NCBI RefSeq assembly: GCF_026151205.1
Contig: NW_026971814.1
Coordinates: forward strand, 1 to 41,541
Direction: 5' to 3'
DNA: 41,541 nucleotides
Source: Bolinopsis microptera
Taxonomy: Eukaryota > Ctenophora > Tentaculata > Lobata > Bolinopsidae
Below the pieces are notes generated by a model, which ran no database searches, had not been told where the DNA came from, and saw only the letters and a list, made by a program, of their open reading frames with translations. Positions 23,301-30,000 of this stretch are shown here, piece after piece. The translations under genes were made by a program, and so were the position numbers. Positions within the stretch are counted from its first letter, which is position 1. Each line of letters begins with the position of its first letter.

Positions 23301-26300
23301 TAATAAAGCTATACAAATGAACGGAGCGGTGAAAATCTGAGAGGGTGAGAGGTTCTTTAATTAGAGCTAATGATTAAATGAGACCCACTAAAGGTACTAA
23401 ATTAACCGGACTGCTAGCAAGGAATCGAGAGTGGGAATAAAACTAAAAGCGGAATAAATTTTAAGATAATGAAACAGAAACTGAAAGCTAAAATATATAC
23501 CGTTCTAGAATGCCTCCGCAAACTATTGCTCCTTTGTAATGTGCACGTGTTAGTAAGTGTAGTAAAAAGATAAAAATAATAAAGCTATACAAATGAACGG
23601 AGCGGTGAAAATCTGAGAGGGTGAGAGGTTCTTTAATTAGAGCTAATGATTAAATGAGACCCACTAAAGGTACTAAATTAACCGGACTGCTAGCAAGGAA
23701 TCGAGAGTGGGAATAAAACTAAAAGCGGAATAAATTTTAAGATAATGAAACAGAAACTGAAAGCTAAAATATATACCGTTCTAGAATGCCTCCGCAAACT
23801 ATTGCTTCTTTGTAATGTGCACGTGTTAGTAAGTGTAGTAAAAAGATAAAAATAATAAAGCTATACAAATGAACGGAGCGGTGAAAATCTGAGAGGGTGA
23901 GAGGTTCTTTAATTAGAGCTAATGATTAAATGAGACCCACTAAAGGTACTAAATTAACCGGACTGCTAGCAAGGAATCGAGAGTGGGAATAAAACTAAAA
24001 GCGGAATAAATTTTAAGATAATGAAACAGAAACTGAAAGCTAAAATATATACCGTTCTAGAATGCCTCCGCAAACTATTGCTTCTTTGTAATGTGCACGT
24101 GTTAGTAAGTGTAGTAAAAAGATAAAAATAATAAAGCTATACAAATGAACGGAGCGGTGAAAATCTGAGAGGGTGAGAGGTTCTTTAATTAGAGCTAATG
24201 ATTAAATGAGACCCACTAAAGGTACTAAATTAACCGGACTGCTAGCAAGGAATCGAGAGTGGGAATAAAACTAAAAGCGGAATAAATTTTAAGATAATGA
24301 AACAGAAACTGAAAGCTAAAATATATACCGTTCTAGAATGCCTCCGCAAACTATTGCTTCTTTGTAATGTGCACGTGTTAGTAAGTGTAGTAAAAAGATA
24401 AAAATAATAAAGCTATACAAATGAACGGAGCGGTGAAAATCTGAGAGGGTGAGAGGTTCTTTAATTAGAGCTAATGATTAAATGAGACCCACTAAAGGTA
24501 CTAAATTAACCGGACTGCTAGCAAGGAATCGAGAGTGGGAATAAAACTAAAAGCGGAATAAATTTTAAGATAATGAAACAGAAACTGAAAGCTAAAATAT
24601 ATACCGTTCTAGAATGCCTCCGCAAACTATTGCTTCTTTGTAATGTGCACGTGTTAGTAAGTGTAGTAAAAAGATAAAAATAATAAAGCTATACAAATGA
24701 ACGGAGCGGTGAAAATCTGAGAGGGTGAGAGGTTCTTTAATTAGAGCTAATGATTAAATGAGACCCACTAAAGGTACTAAATTAACCGGACTGCTAGCAA
24801 GGAATCGAGAGTGGGAATAAAACTAAAAGCGGAATAAATTTTAAGATAATGAAACAGAAACTGAAAGCTAAAATATATACCGTTCTAGAATGCCTCCGCA
24901 AACTATTGCTCCTTTGTAATGTGCACGTGTTAGTAAGTGTAGTAAAAAGATAAAAATAATAAAGCTATACAAATGAACGGAGCGGTGAAAATCTGAGAGG
25001 GTGAGAGGTTCTTTAATTAGAGCTAATGATTAAATGAGACCCACTAAAGGTACTAAATTAACCGGACTGCTAGCAAGGAATCGAGAGTGGGAATAAAACT
25101 AAAAGCGGAATAAATTTTAAGATCATTGGTAATGGTTTACCCACCGGATATTTGTCTAACTGAATAGTGTCATTGTTCATCTAACGTGAGAACGGCCAAA
25201 TATTTAAATGATATGACGAAGTCACATGAACGTTAAAAGTTAGGGAAACTTCCCCGAGCTGCGAACCTTCCCAAAGATCGTGTGTTTCTTCTGCAACTCC
25301 GGTGCTTCCCCAAGAGTGAAGAAGAACTGCGAGCCATTTGAGTTGGGCTCCCCTTTGTTAGCCGTGGCCAGCAGACCTCTTCTGTTGAACTTAAGACGCT
25401 GGTGGAACTCATCTGCGAAATCTTCTCCGTAAATAGAATCTCCCCCCGTTCCAGTACCTGTGGGATCACCTCCTGGAAAATGGAAAGAGTTTTAGGGTAC
25501 AAATCTGATTAACAAATCGTATTACTTTCAAGTGGGTGCTTACTGTCCTAAAATAGGAGCAAATACCACCAAAGAGTATTCTAAATAAGACAGTTTTCTA
25601 CCTCACTCGAGTGTATGATTGAACTAATCAGGATTCAAGATGGTTAATTTGTCACGAGATAACGATGAGTATAGATGAACGTTTATCAAACACCGCTAAA
25701 GATACTCCGGTTGTAAAATCGAGAACACGAAACAAAACAGCAGATATTATATGTGACACATCATAAATCTACATGCTGCTGTGTGTAGAACATATATATT
25801 TCATGTGGACGTCCACGTCTTGTAATTAAACCTTTGTGCTAATTCAAAATAGCTACGAGTGTCAATTTTACAAAATTCATCAGAAATATAATTGACATCG
25901 GCTATTACAGATCAAAAGGCAGTTTGTTTCTCAGCTAATGAAACGTCCTTTTTCAGCCCAGGCTAGTAGAGGGATTTGGATTATTAATCGTCGTAAAGAT
26001 TCAGTTTAACTAACCTTGTATACAGAATCCTTTTACTAGCCGATGAAATATCGTATCGTCATAATAACATTCTAAGCACAACTGAACGAAGTTCCTACAT
26101 GCCTTCGGTGCCTGGAGAAGGAATGAAATATTTGTCTGGTAGATGATTTAATGACAGGAGTGTCTCAAATTGAGAACAATGCTGAATCGCTGCCTAATTT
26201 ACAAATGTCTGCAAATATTGAATAGATGATAGATCAGCTGTTACCGATAGTTCAACAAATAATTTGTCACACTAAAATATAAATATGTCATTTATACAGA

Positions 26301-26397
26301 CCTCTCGAGCCCAGAGCTCTATCTCTATATCCCCGTGAGTTGTTGTCAACAAGACTTTCCCTTTCGTTACTGGCTCGAGATTGTAGATATTACTCAT
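5232..26397 (-). CDS. CWC27: CWC27 spliceosome-associated cyclophilin (3' exons not found)
   Basis: Minus-strand exons are 26397-26302, 26111-26015, 25472-25267, 8882-8730 and 5345-5232. They join in frame to give 222 residues. The start MSNIYNLEP, the cyclophilin core (IFHR at 53-56, GGDPTGTG at 65-72, GSQFFFTLG at 111-119, HTIFGK) and the acidic tail motif [15 protein letters not shown] follow the CWC27 family order. CWC27 joins the activated spliceosome in the nucleus. Its fold is cyclophilin, but the human protein is considered catalytically inactive because a key Trp is replaced by Glu. Here Glu also occupies that position (residue 123, in APELQKKH). The Pro usual after FHR-V-V is Lys here (FHRLVKGF). 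Human CWC27 is about 470 residues, so roughly half is unaccounted for; exons after 5232 may lie left of the window or be lost. Introns 3 and 4 (16.4 and 3.4 kb) are swollen by repeat insertions. UBE2S lies 560 bp upstream on the same strand. Confidence 0.9.
5491..6610 (+). repeat. Left arm of the CWC27 intron 4 palindrome
   Basis: Reverse complement of 7412-8555. The inner boundary is near acttggtctcatggct, whose complement also occurs a second time at about 7281-7297. The spacer edge therefore carries an extra copy of the junction sequence. Confidence 0.8.
6951..7094 (+). pseudogene. Short coding-like fragment in the palindrome spacer
   Basis: 48 codons opening just after an in-frame stop and ending in TGA. 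They include [19 protein letters not shown] and [13 protein letters not shown]. The residue pattern looks like real protein (alternating charged and hydrophobic residues), but I cannot place the family. It is probably a fragment of cargo or of the parental element. Confidence 0.25.
7086..7242. mobile_element. 157-bp cassette: telomere repeats between perfect 17-bp inverted repeats
   Basis: gacaactgaacccaatt at 7086-7102 is the exact reverse complement of 7226-7242. Between them lie a short hairpin (taaccaat/attggtta, about 7118-7140) and the TTAGGG array. The layout resembles a small MITE carrying telomere-like repeats, nested in the larger palindrome. Confidence 0.65.
7138..7200 (+). repeat. 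Interstitial telomeric repeat (TTAGGG)10
   Basis: Ten perfect TTAGGG units from 7138 to 7197, then two degenerate TTAGAG units. It is interstitial, with CWC27 exons on both sides, so this is not a chromosome end. Confidence 0.95.
7325..7420 (+). repeat. Duplicated GC-rich motif, weakly tRNA-like
   Basis: The sequence ggcgcggcacagta-cgcatc occurs twice, near 7328 and 7383, in otherwise AT-rich DNA. The second copy continues gcgctacaagagaccaag. It loosely resembles a tRNA D-arm and anticodon region (box A-like ggcacagtaacg), but no box B or acceptor stem closes. It may be a SINE-head remnant. Confidence 0.3.
7412..8555 (-). repeat. Right arm of the CWC27 intron 4 palindrome
   Basis: Inverted copy of the left arm. 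It keeps the same 66-codon frame and the same AT-rich segments, with scattered differences (for example near 7470-7500), so the two arms are not exact sequencing mirror images. Confidence 0.8.
8730..8882 (-). CDS. CWC27: CWC27 exon 4
   Basis: 153 bases between acceptor aatcag|GTG and a strong donor ACT|gtgagt, phase 0 at both ends. It encodes [16 protein letters not shown], then [15 protein letters not shown], matching the end of the cyclophilin domain and the NPFDDI motif of CWC27. It lies 16.4 kb from exon 3 but is collinear with it. Confidence 0.9.
8925..8938 (+). repeat. 14-bp direct repeat, left copy (candidate target-site duplication)
   Basis: attggtaatggttt, identical to 25125-25138. 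It abuts a GTTT run on its inner side. Confidence 0.65.
8934..8960 (+). repeat. (GTTT)n microsatellite
   Basis: About six GTTT units. On the minus strand this is an (AAAC)n tail preceded by gggacgggttctat, a form typical of SINE or LINE 3' ends. Confidence 0.8.
9151..9322. mobile_element. 172-bp imperfect inverted-repeat (MITE-like) sequence
   Basis: aagccgtagtac at the left is mirrored by gtactacggctt at the right. Inner portions pair imperfectly (acatacatat with acatatgtac; ccagtctatctgcgc with gcgcagactgg). It has no coding capacity. No clear target duplication flanks it. Confidence 0.5.
9323..9823. other. Unique AT-rich DNA left of the satellite
   Basis: About 500 bases of AT-rich sequence, with no open frame of note and no visible repeat. 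On the minus strand it forms the junction between the satellite and the AAAC-tailed end. Confidence 0.4.
9824..25123. repeat. 276-bp satellite: 55 full units plus a 131-bp partial
   Basis: Units start at ctgagagggtgagagg (9824, 10100, 10376, 10651 and so on to 24993), and the last unit breaks after 131 bases at 25123. The total is 55 units: 44 of 276 bp and 11 of 275 bp, which gives 15,169 bases. The only variation I could see is gtaaaaagat versus gtaaaagat (the 275-bp form, units 3, 18, 20, 23, 25, 27, 30, 34, 41, 42 and 48) and gcttcttt versus gctccttt. The T form occupies units 1-7, 46 and 51-54; the C form occupies the rest. Each unit has one GTGCACGTG site and stop codons in all frames. 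Such homogeneity points to recent amplification or ongoing gene conversion. Confidence 0.95.
25125..25138 (+). repeat. 14-bp direct repeat, right copy (candidate target-site duplication)
   Basis: attggtaatggttt begins one base after the satellite breaks off (the break follows ttttaagat at 25123). It matches 8925-8938 exactly. Confidence 0.65.
25267..25472 (-). CDS. CWC27: CWC27 exon 3 (cyclophilin core)
   Basis: 206 bases between acceptor ttccag|GA and donor AAG|gttcgc. It encodes [16 protein letters not shown] through FRRGL-type and [10 protein letters not shown] segments to HTIFGK. The donor gttcgc is weak, with only the GT matching well. It opens the 16.4-kb satellite-bearing intron, so splicing efficiency here is worth testing. 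Confidence 0.9.
26015..26111 (-). CDS. CWC27: CWC27 exon 2
   Basis: 97 bases between acceptor tctccag|GCA and donor CAAG|gttagt. It encodes [14 protein letters not shown], then [17 protein letters not shown]. Arg56 in FHR corresponds to the catalytic arginine of active cyclophilins. The exon ends in phase 1, with the split Gly codon completed by exon 3. Confidence 0.9.
26302..26397 (-). CDS. CWC27: CWC27 exon 1
   Basis: 32 codons, from ATG at 26397 to the ELWARE end. The donor is GAG|gtctgt, phase 0. The start is supported by the MSNIY opening shared with human CWC27. The segment [19 protein letters not shown] is the first beta strand pair of the cyclophilin fold. Confidence 0.9.
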
Positions 26398-26956
26398 GCC
26401 TAGGTAAATCTGATTAATTACAATCTAATAATGCACAGTTATAGACTTGTTCTAACTTTTAAGTTGCGAAATCGCCAAATAATTTGAGATATATATCTGT
26501 TTTGAGGAACAGCTAAGAAAATTTGAATTGAGCAATAAGTCACAATCTCGAAATTCAAACATACTCTGAGCACAGAAGAAGAAATCGTTGCAAGATTTTA
26601 TCCTATAATATATAAGCATTGCAATGGATACAGAATTTGGGTAAATACGAAAAGAATATTTACAAATCTGGACTAGTATAAATCTTACAAGTATGTTGTC
26701 TTTGGCAAAAAATGGATGTCAAGGCTTGCCTTTTAAACACTGTCAAACATGAAACATCTATTATCTTCAAAACTTTACGAAAAAGGTCGTCAGAAAAACA
26801 TTCAATAAAAATCTTAACCAGCAATGTAAAAAGCAAATACATATTGAAACCTAACATTATAATAACAACTTAACATACAAATACAATTATAATTGAACGG
26901 TGTAAAGCGGCAATATGACTTATGAGTAACTCTGAATTGGACCAGTAGCCTGCCTC
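26398..26956. other. UBE2S-CWC27 intergenic region
   Basis: 559 bases between the UBE2S stop and the CWC27 start, both genes on the minus strand. It must hold the UBE2S 3' UTR and the CWC27 promoter and 5' UTR. An A/T-rich frame at 26660-26857 looks non-coding. I could not fix a polyadenylation site. Confidence 0.4.
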
Positions 26957-27083
26957 CTAAAGTCGACGGAGGCCCTTTGCCTTTTTCTTTGCTGCCATTT
27001 TTTGCGAAGAGGCTGTGGCGGGGATTGATTTATCAGAAACTTTATTGATGGGTTTGGCATGAACTTCCGTCATCATTTTCGCC
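26957..27083 (-). CDS. UBE2S: UBE2S exon 5 (C-terminal tail)
   Basis: 127 bases from acceptor ttcacag|G to TAG. It encodes [18 protein letters not shown], a short Ser/Thr/Ala linker, and [13 protein letters not shown]. The terminal Leu-Arg-Arg-Leu is the APC/C-binding end. Confidence 0.9.
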
Positions 27084-30000
27084 CTGTGAATATTTGCAAT
27101 GTGGGTACGAATACGTGACGTTACATACCACTACTGCAATAACTGGGCAGTAGATTGGCACTAACGCTATGCTACAATCTGTAATAACAGAACCATGACT
27201 TTGCTTTTGATTCAAGAATGTATATAATCAGAGATAAGAAGAAAATCTTCAGAAAATATGAGAAAATACTCTTAAGAAGAAGATGCGAATCTATTGGTAT
27301 ACCTATAAAATAATAAATTTGTAGTTATACCTTGATGCGAATTGCTCGTAGGCTTCTAGGAGTAACCTTCCTGCTTCTTCATTCAGAGCAGATTCAGGAT
27401 TTGGGTATATGAGTAAACAACGTATTGTCTGAAAAAAAAAATTAATTATTGAGAGCCTCCGCCTTTTAGTTAGGGAATAATGCAAAATGTCTGGGAAAAA
27501 ATTTGCGACAAGCTGATTTTTACAGGAATGTGTTGTCCATAGTGTCAGGAACCACCCCAAAGAGTTTCCAATCTGGATCTGTTGAGCAAAAAAAGTTACA
27601 GCCAATTTTCTTCAGGCGCGTATGTCAGCCTGAGGACCGCACTTGAAAAACTCGTAACTATCGTAATAAAGACCCCCAGGAGCACCATAGAGGGTGCAAA
27701 ATGACCGCAATAGTGACATTATGTGGGGCGCATCAGTGTTTTAGGGTCGTCAGATCTTTACTTATTGAGATAATTTTATTTTTATAAGCTAACCTCTCTA
27801 AAATTTACTAAAATTTTGAAATTTTACTTAAATTTAGAAATTTAGCAAAATTGTTGTACAATAAAAACATTGTCTAGTTATCAGTATTCAAATTCTAAAA
27901 TTTACTTTCAATTGTCAATTTATCCTTATATTAGTATAGTAAATAATATACATATCACATCAAATTCTGTAAAAAAAGGTCCTGAATTATTAGCATGGTG
28001 TCTTTGATTGGCAACTATTAGGTCACTTCTGGCTATCCCATTTCCTCAGAGTTGTTTGATTCTCCTGAATCGTCCTGTCTTTCGGGTGCATTAGTGCAAC
28101 TTAATCCATGACATTGGCCACATGCAGGTAGACATTTAAAGCCATACTTCCGGCAGGATTCAGGAACACCTTAAGTACTTACAAGGGTTATCAACCTCCG
28201 CCGAGCAATTGCAGCAAATGAGGTTGAGCATCCCTGCCGGGGCAATCGCAGCTTTAGTCGGGATTGGCCGGTAGTATCCTTCAGAACTCATCTCCCATCC
28301 ATAATGTAGTGGATTTAGACTTGCAGTGTCGAGTGTCACCCAGTTATGGTACTGAAGATATGATCTTAATATATGCTCAGTTGCAGAGGATGTAGACGGT
28401 GGTAGCCTTGATGGGTTGAGTTTTTTCTTTGCTATCATTCTACTGTAGCTGAGAAATCTGAGAGTTTCAAGTGCCTTGGTTTTATCTCCATAGATATGTT
28501 GAAACAAGGAGAGGCCAGCTTCAATTACTTCATTTGTTGAAACTATCACAGAGAGTAATGATGCTAAATGACCCTCCTCATGAAAAGAAACTAAAGTTCG
28601 AGATGTTATCGTCGAACAGCCGCACACCTGCTCTTTGGACAACTTATCATGGTTTCATTTGCTTAATAAAAGATTTTATAAGAGCAGAACGGTTACATGA
28701 CTTCGATCTACAATCTACATCTTGCAATTGTGGCTAAGATGTTGCCTATCTTTGCAGCAGCATGTCGAGGTCAGTACTCCAAAGCTCTACGGCTGTATCT
28801 TGAGCAGATTACCGTACTTGAGATCCAGTATGGGGCACAAGTCAAAACGTTCAAGGTCGTAGGTCTGCACACAGTTCGAGATAATGAACACGAGTGGTAT
28901 GGTGTGCATCGAACAGCAACTAATGAAGGCTGCAAAGTCATCAGGGGGTTTGTCTGGAAGGAGAATGCGAACTCATGAATCTGCCCATAAGTTATGGACT
29001 GCAACCCTCAATCAAATGGCGTTGATAAACGAGAGTGTCGATGAAGCTATTGCAGACTTATCCAATAAAAGAACAACAACAAAAGCCTCTAGTGCTAATC
29101 ACTCAGATCTTAGCAAATCTTCTGTACAGAAAAATATTGCAGTGTTTACCAAGCTGTTGTGTTGGTTTAAAGATACAGCTGATTTCAACGAATCTGAGGA
29201 CAAGACTATCACAGAAAGAGAAGGATAATGTCAACCCAGAAGATTGCATTTCAGTTGGTACTGCCCTCCAGAAAGAGCTGGATGGCAAAAGCTTTATCGA
29301 TAAGTTTCAAGTTAAAGGCAAAGTCGGAAACTTGACCCTTCTAAAGAGGACAGTGAGGGTGAACGAAAAAGACATTGTTATAGACTCATTGGCAATTATT
29401 AATCGGCTTATTAAAAAGTACTACTGTGTGCACAGTTCCGATTAAAAAACTGTTCAGCAACTCAAAGAACAAGCATGAGCTTATAAACCTTCTGTCGAAC
29501 GTTTTTACAGAACATGGAATTGAAGCACATGTAGCTACTGATGATGCTGATACCATGGTAGCTAGTAAAGCTTTAAACTTGTCCTTCTACGAAGATTTAT
29601 TCATCATTTTACTGAGAATCACAATGAAATTGTGATGACAGCCAGAAACGGCTCACACTCGATCAGTAAAATAGTAAATGCTCTTGATGCCAACATAAAA
29701 CGCATATTACTGTTTGTTCACAGTTTCTCAGGATGTGACACGGTCAGCAGTATACATGGCTTTGGTAAGGTGAAGATATTGAAAAAGGCAGTTTCTTTTC
29801 ATGAGGAGGGTCATTTAGCATCATTACTCTCTGTGAGAGTTTCAACAAATGAAGTAATTGAAGCTGGCCTCTCCTTGTTTCAACATATCTATGGAGATAA
29901 AACCAAGGCACTTGAAACTCTCAGATTTCTCAGCTACAGTAGAATGATAGCAAAGAAAAAACTCAACCCATCAAGGCTACCACCGTCTACATCCTCTGCA

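Larger units (their letters stand above)
8939..25124 (-). mobile_element. Candidate 16.2-kb retrotransposed segment carrying the 276-bp satellite
   Basis: The segment lies between identical 14-bp direct repeats. Read on the minus strand it starts at the satellite end (25124) and finishes at 8939 with a run of AAAC units that touches the second direct repeat. A microsatellite 3' tail plus a target-site duplication of about 14 bp is the usual mark of target-primed reverse transcription, as used by LINEs and SINEs. The last 885 bases (9823-8939) contain no open frame, so no reverse transcriptase is present. If this reading is right, the tandem monomers form the 5' part, as in LINEs with repeated 5' monomers. 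Alternatives are a short SINE-like insertion next to an independently amplified satellite, or template-switch repair. Confidence 0.5.
8883..25266 (-). other. CWC27 intron 3 (16.4 kb)
   Basis: Bounded by donor gttcgc (25266) and acceptor aatcag (8883). Outside the 14-bp direct repeats only about 55 bases (left) and 128 bases (right) of ordinary intron remain. The rest is the satellite-bearing insertion. Confidence 0.85.

Noticed and set aside
9824-25123. CRISPR-like array
   Set aside because: The repeats are contiguous 276-bp units with no unique spacers, and the DNA is eukaryotic. It is a satellite.
25233-25502. 89-codon minus ORF in the frame beginning MYPKTLSIF
   Set aside because: It is a shadow frame of CWC27 exon 3; the real frame reads [11 protein letters not shown] and [10 protein letters not shown].
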